Positions 1-6,111 are shown, counted from the first letter of the stretch. The stretch: 10,671 nucleotides of DNA from an uncultured Lachnoclostridium sp. (GCA_902464595.1 CABQJX010000096.1:1-10671); one strand, 5' to 3'. Notes: generated by a model from the letters alone, not told the origin. A program made the numbers and translations.

Positions 1-7
1 TATCCGG

Positions 8-43
8 GACATTTTCATTTGTGATATACTGAGACATTATCAT
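8..43. repeat. Two-copy direct repeat, possible insertion-sequence edge
   Basis: The 11-mer GACATTTTCAT at 8-18 recurs as GACATTATCAT at 33-43, with 10 of 11 bases identical and a period of 25 bases. Short repeats of this kind at regular spacing occur as transposase-binding sites near the ends of IS21-family elements. No transposase and no element boundary are visible in the window, so the assignment to an IS end is a guess from pattern only. The repeat itself is certain. Confidence 0.3.
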
Positions 44-81
44 AAATGGCTTATAATGGGGAAACTCAAGAAAAAATGTTC

Positions 82-110
82 TTGACATTGCTGTCTTACA
101 GTGATAAAGT
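82..110 (+). promoter_or_regulatory. Promoter for the T-box leader and BASS carrier
   Basis: A perfect -35 TTGACA at 82-87 is followed, after a 17-base spacer, by TAAAGT at 105-110, which matches TATAAT at four of six positions. It lies just upstream of the T-box stem I and is the natural start point for this transcript. The -10 is mediocre and slightly shifted alternatives (for example at 103-108) cannot be excluded. Confidence 0.6.
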
Positions 111-137
111 ATTAGCAACAGATTAAGACACAGCATT

Positions 138-437
138 GAAGGAGAAAAGTAGCAGGATCAAGATGGTTCAGAGAGCGGCCGGTTGGTGTGAGGCCGTCCT
201 ATTATCCTGGGAAGATCACCCCTGAGCTTTCAGGCTAAACAGCCAGAATAGTATATCTGTGAGAGAAACAATCGTTTTCTCCAGAGCTTTTCTGGTTCAG
301 TAAGTTTGAACGGTTGATAACCGTTATCTTATCCCATATTGATAGATATGTGGGCGGAGTGGCCGTTTGTTCGGCAATGAAGAGTGGTACCGCAGAGGTT
401 AGAACCTTTGTCTCTTATAGGAGGCAGAGGTTTTTTT
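138..437 (+). ncRNA. T-box riboswitch leader, probably isoleucine-specific
   Basis: Stem I carries a typical distal hairpin: arms CGGCC and GGCCG enclose the loop GGTTGGTGTGA near 176-195. A lower helix pairs TTCAG (167-171) with CTGAG (222-226). The 3' side of the specifier loop reads GAAGATCACC (211-220), and the best codon is ATC at 215-217, followed by A as is usual. The T-box core TGGTACC at 385-391 sits in an antiterminator made of AAGAG (380-384) with CTCTT (412-416) and GCAGAGG (392-398) with CCTTTGT (405-411). The competing terminator is at 403-437. The variable base after TGG is T388, which calls for a tRNA with discriminator A73; tRNA-Ile fits, while tRNA-Asp (G73) does not, arguing against the alternative GAT reading. 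Uncharged tRNA would stabilise the antiterminator and allow transcription of the downstream carrier. The class is near certain; the amino acid is inferred. Confidence 0.92.
403..437 (+). terminator. T-box regulated intrinsic terminator
   Basis: AACCTTTGTCTC (403-414) pairs with GAGGCAGAGGTT (421-432) over 12 base pairs, two of them G-U, around a six-base loop. A run of seven T ends at 437. The 5' arm shares bases 405-414 with the antiterminator, so the two structures exclude each other, as expected for a transcriptional T-box. Confidence 0.92.
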
Positions 438-496
438 GTTTTTCCATGTTGGTGCGTCTTATTCTGCAAATTTTTTCATTGCAGGAGGAAAAGAAA

Positions 497-1438
497 ATGA
501 GAGTATTGGAAAAGATCAGTGATTTTTTTGGAACGTACATGGCATTCATCGTTCTGGCAGTGGCAGCTTTAGCTCTGTTTGCCCCGGGAATGTGCCTGTG
601 GGTGCAGACATCCTGGGTTAATTACCTGCTGATGGTGGTTATGTTTGGTATGGGTCTCACCCTGAAGTTAGACGATTTTAAACTGGTGTTTACCCGTCCT
701 AAGGATATTATCGTTGGCTGTCTGGCACAGTTTACCGTTATGCCGATCCTGGCATGGATCCTGGGAAAGGTATTCCAGCTGGATCCGGCCCTGATGGCGG
801 GAGTAGTGCTGGTGGGAACCTGCCCCGGAGGTACTTCCAGCAATGTGATCACGTATCTCTCTAAGGGTGATGTTCCCCTTTCTGTGGGAATGACCAGCGT
901 CAACACACTTTTGGCTCCCTTCCTTACCCCTGCTATCACCTATTTTCTTCTGAGAACGACAGTTACAGTCGATATGGTCAGCATGTTTATGTCCATTGTT
1001 AAGGTTGTCATCCTCCCAATTGCTTTGGGTTTTGTTATTAACAAAATGTTTGGAAAGACGACACAGAAAATGGTCAAGGTTCTTCCAAGCGTATCCGTTA
1101 TCGCTATCTGCCTGATTGTTGCAGCTGTGGTATCCCATAATGCAGAAAAGATCATGAGCACCGGCGTACTGGTATTTGTGGTAGTGATCCTTCACAACCT
1201 GTTAGGCTATGCATGCGGATTCCTTGTAGGAAAATTGCTCCAGCTTAACATTGCAAAAATAAAAGCTCTTTCTATTGAAATCGGTATGCAGAATTCCGGG
1301 CTTGCAACCTCTTTGGCAGGAACGGCCTTCCCAACGCTGGCTATGGCCACCGTGCCGGGAGCGGTATTCTCTGTATGGCACAATATTTCCGGGGCAGTCC
1401 TGGCAAATATTTATAACCGCTGGACAGAAAAGCAGTAA
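497..1438 (+). CDS. Bile acid:sodium symporter (BASS) family transporter
   Basis: This 313-residue integral membrane protein is a secondary transporter of the BASS superfamily, which includes Na+-coupled carriers of bile acids and, in bacteria, organic acids such as ketopantoate (PanS). Most of the chain is hydrophobic helices. Family marks are GMGLTL (residues 51-56), CPGGTSSN (109-116) in the first broken-helix region, and EIGMQNSGLA (261-270), the second crossover that contributes Na+ ligands. The start at 497 is chosen because GCAGGAGGAAAAGAAA lies directly before it. The open frame continues upstream to 314, but that would run through the T-box core and terminator and adds a non-family N-terminus. 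The length agrees with the family (about 300-330). Expression is controlled by the T-box leader, so the substrate is likely connected to an amino acid, probably isoleucine or a branched-chain oxo- or hydroxy acid. The family is confident; the substrate is inference. Confidence 0.9.
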   Translation: MRVLEKISDFFGTYMAFIVLAVAALALFAPGMCLWVQTSWVNYLLMVVMFGMGLTLKLDDFKLVFTRPKDIIVGCLAQFTVMPILAWILGKVFQLDPALMAGVVLVGTCPGGTSSNVITYLSKGDVPLSVGMTSVNTLLAPFLTPAITYFLLRTTVTVDMVSMFMSIVKVVILPIALGFVINKMFGKTTQKMVKVLPSVSVIAICLIVAAVVSHNAEKIMSTGVLVFVVVILHNLLGYACGFLVGKLLQLNIAKIKALSIEIGMQNSGLATSLAGTAFPTLAMATVPGAVFSVWHNISGAVLANIYNRWTEKQ

Positions 1439-1442
1439 TTTC

Positions 1443-1472
1443 TTGACAATCCGCTTTTTTGCATGATATGAT
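1443..1472 (+). promoter_or_regulatory. queT promoter
   Basis: TTGACA (1443-1448), an 18-base spacer and TATGAT (1467-1472), with an extended TGA just before the -10 (1464-1466). It starts only four bases after the stop codon of the upstream transporter. Transcription should begin near 1479. No convincing terminator separates the two genes, so some read-through is possible. Confidence 0.8.
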
Positions 1473-1484
1473 AGGACTCGTTGC

Positions 1485-1584
1485 AAAGCCCGAAAAATAA
1501 GGTCTATAGGGCTTTCCGCCGATTTCCGGCGTAAAATGAATCGAGTGTTCGGGACCTTCCACTCGTAAAACAAAACTAGAGGAG
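1485..1584 (+). ncRNA. Structured queT leader, probable preQ1 riboswitch
   Basis: Three hairpins follow the predicted start: AAAGCCC/GGGCTTT (1485-1491 with 1509-1515, 17-base loop), CGCCG/CGGCG (1517-1521 with 1527-1531) and CGAGTG/CACTCG (1542-1547 with 1560-1565, 12-base loop). The last hairpin, followed by the A-rich tail TAAAACAAAACTAGAGGAG (1566-1584), resembles the preQ1-I fold, in which the tail docks onto the hairpin. Loop bases CCTT (1555-1558) can pair with GAGG (1579-1582) in the ribosome binding site, so ligand-dependent masking of translation is plausible. In addition, AAGGTC (1499-1504) in the first loop is fully complementary to GACCTT (1553-1558) in the third loop, a possible kissing interaction that would compete. 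The assignment to preQ1 leans on the downstream gene as well as on the shape; it could belong to a variant or an unlisted class. Confidence 0.65.
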
Positions 1585-1594
1585 AAAAGTGAAT

Positions 1595-2089
1595 ATGAGA
1601 GAAAGCAGCAAGAAACAGTACTATTTGGCCTACGGGGCAGCCATCGCGGCTGTATATGTGGCTTTGACCATGGCGTTTGCCCCGATCAGTTTTGGAGCGA
1701 TCCAGTTTAGGATCTCTGAAGCGTTATGCGTTCTGCCGTATTTTACCCCGGCAGCGATCCCTGGTCTTTTTGCAGGATGTTTTTTATCCAACCTGCTGAT
1801 GGGAAGTCCGTGGGATATGATATTTGGCAGTCTGGCTACCTTGATCGGAGCTTTGGGATCCTGGTATGTGAGAAGGAACAAATGGTGTGTGTGCATTCCG
1901 CCGATCGTATCGAATGCTGTCATTATCCCATGGGTTCTGCGCTATGCTTACGGTTCACCGGATCTGATCCCGGTAGCGATGGTGACGGTGGGGATCGGAG
2001 AGATCCTGGCTGTAGGAGTGCTGGGAAATGTACTGCTGGCAGCCTTGACCCCTTACAGAAATCTGGTGTTTAAGGGGCAGGCAGTATAA
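1595..2089 (+). CDS. queT: QueT-type ECF transporter substrate-binding component
   Basis: This small hydrophobic protein of 164 residues resembles QueT (COG4708), the membrane S component of energy-coupling factor transporters that is thought to import a queuosine precursor such as preQ1. It would work with the shared EcfA/A'/T module, which is not encoded here. Family-like features include the N-terminal helix rich in Ala and Tyr, then FAPISFGAIQFRISEAL and the segment LPYFTPAAIPGLFAGC, followed by several further membrane helices and a short charged tail. The start is uncertain: ATG at 1595 lies 10 bases after AGGAG, while an in-frame GTG at 1589 lies only 4 bases after it; the difference is two residues. 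The gene has its own promoter and a structured leader of preQ1 type, which supports the substrate. It is followed by a strong terminator, so it appears monocistronic. No other queuosine genes are nearby. Confidence 0.88.
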   Translation: MRESSKKQYYLAYGAAIAAVYVALTMAFAPISFGAIQFRISEALCVLPYFTPAAIPGLFAGCFLSNLLMGSPWDMIFGSLATLIGALGSWYVRRNKWCVCIPPIVSNAVIIPWVLRYAYGSPDLIPVAMVTVGIGEILAVGVLGNVLLAALTPYRNLVFKGQAV

Positions 2090-2134
2090 AAATAAGCGGG
2101 CGGGCCTTTTTATAAAGAACGAAATTTTCAATGG

Positions 2135-2167
2135 AACCGCAGAGATTGCGGTTTACCGGCTTGCCGG
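2135..2167. other. Two small hairpins in the queT 3' region
   Basis: AACCGC (2135-2140) pairs with GCGGTT (2148-2153), and directly after it CCGG (2156-2159) pairs with CCGG (2164-2167). Neither is followed by a T run, so they do not look like terminators on their own. They precede the real terminator at 2181 and may only shape the transcript end. Confidence 0.4.
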
Positions 2168-2180
2168 CGAAGGGTAACAG

Positions 2181-2214
2181 ATAGGGAAATGTCTAAGGGC
2201 ATTTCCCTATTTTT
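2181..2214 (+). terminator. Intrinsic terminator after queT
   Basis: ATAGGGAAATG (2181-2191) and CATTTCCCTAT (2200-2210) form a perfect 11-base-pair stem with an eight-base loop, followed by a run of T to 2214. It separates queT from murC. Confidence 0.92.
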
Positions 2215-2236
2215 ATCTGGTATTTCCATTTTTTTT

Positions 2237-2245
2237 TGATATAAT
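2237..2245 (+). promoter_or_regulatory. murC promoter (extended -10)
   Basis: A perfect TATAAT at 2240-2245 is preceded by TGA (2237-2239), an extended -10. A T-rich tract lies upstream, but at the correct distance only a weak -35 (CTGGTA, 2217-2222) is seen. The 5' untranslated region would be about 80 bases long and contains a short inverted repeat, GGAG (2261-2264) with CTCC (2269-2272). Confidence 0.7.
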
Positions 2246-2330
2246 GTAACTGTTCAGGGGGGAGCAGGCTCCTGTTCGGTAAAAAAGGAATAGATGGTAT
2301 CAAAAGGTATGAAGGAAAGGAATACAGAAT

Positions 2331-3716
2331 ATGTATCAGATTGATTTTCATAAACCAGAACATATACATTTTATCGGGATCGGCGGGATCAGCATGAGCG
2401 GGCTTGCTGAGATCCTTTTGGAGGCAGGTTTTACGGTATCTGGATCCGATGCACATAAGTCCGGCCTGACGGATCATTTGGAGGAAAAGGGAGCCAGGGT
2501 TTACTATGGGCAGCGGGCTTCTAACCTGGACAAGGAGCCAGGGATCAGCGCTGTGGTATATACGGCAGCAATCCATGAGGATAATCCGGAATTGGCGGCA
2601 GCCAGGGAGCGGAATATCCCTATGCTTTCCAGAGCAGAGCTTTTAGGAGAGCTTATGCGCAATTACAGGCATGCGGTAGCGGTAGCGGGGACTCATGGAA
2701 AGACTACCACCACTTCGATGATCGCAGATATTCTTCTGGCCGGGAATATGGATCCTACTATTTCGGTAGGCGGGATTTTAAAGGATATTGGCGGAAATAT
2801 CCGGGTGGGGGGAGAGGATCTGTTTGTCACAGAGGCGTGTGAATATACCAACAGTTTCCTTTCCTTTTTCCCTACCATTGAGGTGATCCTCAATGTGGAG
2901 GAGGATCATTTGGATTTTTTTAAGGATATAGAGGATATTCGCCATTCCTTCCGGCTATTTGCCGAAAAGCTTCCTTCCTCCGGCCTTCTGATCGTCAACA
3001 GCGGCATTGATCATCTGGAGCAGATTACGGATGGACTTCCCTGTAGGGTGATTACCTTTGGAAAGGACAGTTCCAGTATGTATACAGCCCGGAATATTAC
3101 TTATGACGAGTATGCACGGCCGTCTTATGACCTGATCGTGCAGGGAGAGATGGTAAGCCGTGTTACTCTGGGGGTTACAGGAGAGCATAATGTATATAAT
3201 TCCCTGGCAGCCATTGCAGTGGCCCTGGAGCTGGGAGAGGGGTTTGATGCAGTTATGGCAGGGCTCTGCCGTTTTACGGGAACGGACCGGAGGTTTGAGA
3301 AGAAAGGGGAGATCGGCGGAATTACCGTGATTGATGATTATGCCCATCACCCTCAGGAAATCCGCGCAACCCTGGCAGCTGCTAAAAATTATCCTCACAG
3401 AAAGCTGTGGTGTGTATTCCAGCCCCACACCTATACTAGGACAAAGGCGTTTTTAGATTCGTTTGCAAAGGAGCTGTCAGCAGCAGATGAGGTAATCCTG
3501 GCAGATATTTTTGCAGCCAGGGAAACGGACACTCTGGGAGTTTCCTCCAGGGATGTGGCTGAACGCATTGAAAAGCTGGGAACGAAAGCTCATTATATTC
3601 CTTCCTTTGATGAGATTGAAACATTTCTTTTGGAAAATTGTGTTCCAGGCGACCTGTTGATAACTATGGGGGCCGGAGACATTGTAAAAGTTGGAGAAAA
3701 GCTTTTGGGACAGTAG
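2331..3716 (+). CDS. murC: UDP-N-acetylmuramate--L-alanine ligase
   Basis: MurC joins L-alanine to UDP-N-acetylmuramic acid using ATP, the first step of building the peptidoglycan stem peptide in the cytoplasm. The protein has 461 residues, the usual length. The N-terminal nucleotide-sugar-binding domain begins with HFIGIGGISMSGLA (residues 13-26). The central ATP-binding domain has the Mur P-loop GTHGKTTT (120-127), the MurC-typical EACEYTNSF (168-176, followed by L) and NVEEDHLDFF (188-197). The C-terminal domain has FTGTDRRFE (315-323), DDYAHHP (335-341), FQPHTYTR (363-370) and GAGD (447-450). ATG at 2331 is preceded by a purine-rich stretch GAAGGAAAGG (2311-2320), and the frame begins exactly with the family's N-terminal motif. 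It has its own promoter and a terminator directly after the stop, so it is likely transcribed alone. All key residues appear intact. Confidence 0.97.
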   Translation: MYQIDFHKPEHIHFIGIGGISMSGLAEILLEAGFTVSGSDAHKSGLTDHLEEKGARVYYGQRASNLDKEPGISAVVYTAAIHEDNPELAAARERNIPMLSRAELLGELMRNYRHAVAVAGTHGKTTTTSMIADILLAGNMDPTISVGGILKDIGGNIRVGGEDLFVTEACEYTNSFLSFFPTIEVILNVEEDHLDFFKDIEDIRHSFRLFAEKLPSSGLLIVNSGIDHLEQITDGLPCRVITFGKDSSSMYTARNITYDEYARPSYDLIVQGEMVSRVTLGVTGEHNVYNSLAAIAVALELGEGFDAVMAGLCRFTGTDRRFEKKGEIGGITVIDDYAHHPQEIRATLAAAKNYPHRKLWCVFQPHTYTRTKAFLDSFAKELSAADEVILADIFAARETDTLGVSSRDVAERIEKLGTKAHYIPSFDEIETFLLENCVPGDLLITMGAGDIVKVGEKLLGQ

Positions 3717-3734
3717 TTATCCACAGTATCCACA
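3717..3734 (+). promoter_or_regulatory. DnaA-box pair after murC
   Basis: TTATCCACA (3717-3725), a perfect match to the DnaA-box consensus TTATNCACA, starts at the first base after the murC stop codon. It is followed with no gap by GTATCCACA (3726-3734), which matches 8 of 9. The second box lies mostly inside the 5' arm of the murC terminator, and the other arm supplies an inverted degenerate copy (TGTGGATTT, 3765-3773). Confidence 0.65.
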
Positions 3735-3776
3735 TAGTTTTCAACATTTTATGTAAAGAAACTATGTGGATTTTTT
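3728..3776 (+). terminator. murC intrinsic terminator with DnaA-box-like arms
   Basis: ATCCACATAGTTT (3728-3740) and AAACTATGTGGAT (3759-3771) are perfect 13-base inverted repeats with an 18-base loop, followed by a T run to 3776. The stem is AT-rich but long. The arms contain the ATCCACA core of a DnaA box in opposite orientations. Confidence 0.85.
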
Positions 3777-3871
3777 GTCCCTGCGATGAGAGTAGGAACA
3801 AGTCGAAAAAGGTAGATTTTATAAGGAAAAAAGGGAGGGGGAAGTCGAAATGGATCGAAAGGAGATTCCAT

Positions 3872-3898
3872 TTTTCCACATTTTCCACAATATCCACA
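3872..3898 (+). promoter_or_regulatory. Three head-to-tail DnaA-box-like 9-mers upstream of dnaD-like gene
   Basis: TTTTCCACA (3872-3880), TTTTCCACA (3881-3889) and ATATCCACA (3890-3898) follow one another without any spacer; each matches the DnaA box TTATCCACA at 8 of 9 positions. A weaker palindromic site containing TGTGCACA lies at 3907-3914. The array ends about 50 bases upstream of the predicted -10 of the replication operon. A role as DnaA-dependent operator is inferred from the position; B. subtilis DnaA is known to bind upstream of its dnaB-dnaI genes. Confidence 0.65.
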
Positions 3899-3945
3899 AT
3901 TCATAATGTGCACAAATAGCTCCTATTTCCTTTTAGATGTGTATG

Positions 3946-3954
3946 TGGTATGAT
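3946..3954 (+). promoter_or_regulatory. Promoter (extended -10) of the dnaD-like/dnaI-like operon
   Basis: TATGAT at 3949-3954 preceded by TGG (3946-3948) is a good extended -10; the -35 region (TTTCCT, 3926-3931) is weak, which is usual for regulated promoters. The start would be near 3961, giving a very short leader that still contains the ribosome binding site AAGGAG (3964-3969). Confidence 0.6.
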
Positions 3955-3976
3955 AGAAGAAGCAAGGAGTGTTGGA

Positions 3977-5080
3977 ATGATGAAGGACAGATGGAGTGTG
4001 CCAGTGACGGCCGTGGCCAATGAATTTATTGACAAGCACATGGCAGCAGCGAATGGGGAGTATGTAAAAGTGTATCTGTATGTCCTGCGCCATCAGGGGG
4101 AAGACATCACCATAGAACGGGTGGCCGATGCGCTGAACCATACGGAGTCGGATGTGAGAAGGGCTCTTTCTTATTGGAAAAAGGCAGGGGTTCTTATGGA
4201 ATCTTCCGGGAGACGCCCGGATAAGCAGACCGTATCCGGAAATCGGGAAGGATTAGAAGAACGGAAGTCAGAAGGCCTGAGGCAGCAGGAGCTGTCAGAC
4301 AGGAGAATAGGCTCTGAAGCAGACGGGTCTGGGCAGGCTGAGGACTTTCCTGTTTACTCTGCGGATCAGGTGAGCCGCCTGGCTCAGGATGAGGAGTTTT
4401 CCCAGCTTCTCTATATTGCGCAGAAGTATATGAATAAGGTTTTTACCCCTAGGGAATGTCAGATTTTTGCATATCTCTATGAAGGGCTTTCTATGAGCAG
4501 TGAACTTCTTGAATATCTGGTGGAATATTGCGTGCAGAATGGACACTTTTCTATGCGCTATATTGAGACGGTAGCTATGAGCTGGCATGAGAGAGGGATC
4601 AGGACAGCGCAAGAGGCAAAGGATTACAGTTCTTCCTACAACCGCGATTCCTTTGCGGTGATGAAGGCTTTTGGGATTAATGACCGCAAACCGGCGTCCT
4701 CAGAGCAGAAGATCATGGACAAATGGTTTGGGGATTATGGATTTTCCAGAGAGCTTGTGCTGGAAGCCTGTGCCAGGACGATCACGGCGATCCATACCCC
4801 CAGCTTTCAATATGCGGATAAGATCCTGTCGGAATGGAAAAAGGCCGGAGTGAGACGGTTGGCCGACCTGGAAGCTTTGGACAGCAGGCGGTCTGCAGCG
4901 CGTCAGGAAAATGAGGAAATGCGGGACAAGCGTCTCCAGAAATACGATTCCGCTATCGCTGCCGGACAGAATGCAAAGAGAAACAGCAATAACCAATTTC
5001 ATAATTTTAAGCAGCGCGATACCGACTACGATGCCCTGGTTTTAAAGCAGGTGCAGGAGTGGGTTGGACAGCAGCCATAG
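3977..5080 (+). CDS. DnaD/DnaB-type replication initiation (primosome) protein
   Basis: A 367-residue protein of the DnaD-domain group, which in Firmicutes brings the helicase and its loader to DnaA-bound or stalled-fork DNA. The N-terminus (about residues 5-75) looks like a winged helix, ending in DVRRALSYWKKAGVL. A variable charged linker follows (about 76-130). Two DnaD-like domains come next: the first holds YIETVAMSW (195-203) and the second YADKILSEW (279-287), both fitting the family YxxxI/VxxxW motif. The C-terminal tail NNQFHNFKQRDTDYDAL (338-354) is typical of clostridial members. The start at 3977 is preceded by AAGGAG with a 7-base gap. An in-frame ATG at 3950 lies inside the predicted -10 box and would not be transcribed; a second ATG at 3980 is also possible. 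The helicase-loader gene follows after 11 bases. Whether it is orthologous to DnaD or DnaB of Bacillus is not decided here. Confidence 0.9.
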   Translation: MMKDRWSVPVTAVANEFIDKHMAAANGEYVKVYLYVLRHQGEDITIERVADALNHTESDVRRALSYWKKAGVLMESSGRRPDKQTVSGNREGLEERKSEGLRQQELSDRRIGSEADGSGQAEDFPVYSADQVSRLAQDEEFSQLLYIAQKYMNKVFTPRECQIFAYLYEGLSMSSELLEYLVEYCVQNGHFSMRYIETVAMSWHERGIRTAQEAKDYSSSYNRDSFAVMKAFGINDRKPASSEQKIMDKWFGDYGFSRELVLEACARTITAIHTPSFQYADKILSEWKKAGVRRLADLEALDSRRSAARQENEEMRDKRLQKYDSAIAAGQNAKRNSNNQFHNFKQRDTDYDALVLKQVQEWVGQQP

Positions 5081-5091
5081 GGAGGTGAAGC

Positions 5092-6075
5092 ATGGCTTTA
5101 AGCAATTCTCAGTACGATGCGATCATGCGGGAGTACGGGAGACAGCAGATTGAGAATCAGCATGATCTGGAGGAAAGGCGCAGGCAGGTTTATGAGAGGC
5201 TTCCAGTCATAAAAGAACTGGAGCGGGAGATTGCAGAATGTTCTGTAGCCTGTGCAAAAAAGCTTTTGGAGGGAGAGCCGGGAGTGTTGGAGCGGCTGCG
5301 TGGGGAATTAGCAGATCTTCGGGAACAGAAAGCCCTTTTGATCCGTGCAGCAGGATTTCCGGAGGATATGTTGGAGATGCGCTATCGCTGCCCGGATTGC
5401 CAGGATACGGGAATGATCAATGGAAAAAAATGTCATTGTTTTTTGCAGGCTCAGATGAAACTGCTCCACGCCCAGTCCAATCTTGGCCAGATACTGGAGC
5501 GGGAAAATTTTTCTTCCCTGACCTTTGACTATTACGATGACAGTCAGGTGCTCCCCCAGCTGGGGATCACTAACGCCGCCTACATGCGCCGGGTAGTTAA
5601 AGGATGCCGCCAGTTTGTGGCGGAGTTTGACCGGAAACATGAGAATCTCCTGTTTACAGGAAGTACTGGGGTCGGCAAGACGTTTCTCACCAATTGTATT
5701 GCAAAGGAGTTAATGGATTCTTATCATTCGGTCATCTATCTGACAGCCAGCGATTTATTTGAAGTTTTTTCAAAGAATAAGTTCAGCTATGACAGTGGGG
5801 AGGACATGAGGGATATGTACCGGTTTGTCCTGGACTGTGATCTTTTGATCATTGACGATCTGGGAACGGAGCTGAATAACAGCTTTACTTCATCCCAGCT
5901 GTTTTACTGCATAAATGAGAGAATGAATATGAACCGAGCTACCATTATTTCCACAAATCTGACGGTGGCCAGGCTTCGGGATTCCTATACAGACCGCGTT
6001 ACCTCCCGCATTATGAGCAGCTACCGGATCATTCCTCTCTATGGAAGCGATATACGTCTCTTAAAGCGGCCTTGA
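5092..6075 (+). CDS. dnaI: DnaI/DnaC-type helicase loader ATPase
   Basis: A 327-residue AAA+ protein that should load the replicative hexameric helicase onto single-stranded DNA. The N-terminal part (about 1-95) is charged and helical, probably coiled coil and helicase-binding. A zinc-binding cluster of four cysteines follows at C100, C103, C114 and C116 (CPDC and CHC). The ATPase domain has Walker A GSTGVGKT (190-197), Walker B LLIIDD (251-256), sensor STN (287-289) and the arginine-containing DRVTSR (301-306) typical of DnaC/DnaI loaders. The ATG at 5092 is preceded by a strong GGGAGGTGA that begins directly after the stop of the DnaD-like gene, so the two are translated from one message. 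This pairing mirrors dnaB-dnaI of B. subtilis and supports a role in initiation or restart rather than transposon (IstB) function. The zinc cluster also separates it from IstB proteins. Confidence 0.93.
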   Translation: MALSNSQYDAIMREYGRQQIENQHDLEERRRQVYERLPVIKELEREIAECSVACAKKLLEGEPGVLERLRGELADLREQKALLIRAAGFPEDMLEMRYRCPDCQDTGMINGKKCHCFLQAQMKLLHAQSNLGQILERENFSSLTFDYYDDSQVLPQLGITNAAYMRRVVKGCRQFVAEFDRKHENLLFTGSTGVGKTFLTNCIAKELMDSYHSVIYLTASDLFEVFSKNKFSYDSGEDMRDMYRFVLDCDLLIIDDLGTELNNSFTSSQLFYCINERMNMNRATIISTNLTVARLRDSYTDRVTSRIMSSYRIIPLYGSDIRLLKRP

Positions 6076-6101
6076 CGAAAGATGAACAATAATGGTATAA
6101 A
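6072..6101 (+). promoter_or_regulatory. prs promoter overlapping the dnaI stop codon
   Basis: TTGACG (6072-6077), an 18-base spacer and TATAAA (6096-6101), with extended TGG (6093-6095). The -35 hexamer contains the TGA stop codon of the helicase-loader gene. Transcription would begin near 6108. Confidence 0.65.
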
Positions 6102-6111
6102 GATATAAGCC

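Noticed and set aside
314..496. N-terminal extension of the BASS carrier reading frame
   Set aside because: It would be translated through the T-box core and terminator, has no family similarity, and a strong ribosome binding site marks 497 as the start.
668..1195. Long - strand frame opposite the BASS carrier
   Set aside because: It is rich in His, Cys and Asn, lies wholly antisense to a clear gene, and has no family features; it is a shadow of the real frame.
1428..1460. Possible terminator between the BASS gene and queT (AAAAGC with GCTTTT)
   Set aside because: Only six mostly A-T base pairs with a loop of about 19 bases that contains the queT -35; too weak to call.
1476..1565. Alternative pairing of ACTCG (1476-1480) with CGAGT (1542-1546) as a competing leader helix
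   Set aside because: The predicted transcription start near 1479 leaves most of the first segment outside the RNA.
3850..3906. 18-codon frame with a good ribosome binding site (GGGAGGGGG) that encodes repeated Phe-His and Ile-His
   Set aside because: The repeats follow directly from reading 9-base DnaA-like boxes in one frame, and no convincing promoter lies between the murC terminator and this frame. Coincidence is more likely than a leader peptide.
3717..3976. The DnaA-box region as the chromosomal oriC
   Set aside because: There is no dnaA or dnaN gene nearby and no clear AT-rich unwinding element; a regulatory cluster is the simpler reading, although whole-genome skew would be needed to exclude it.
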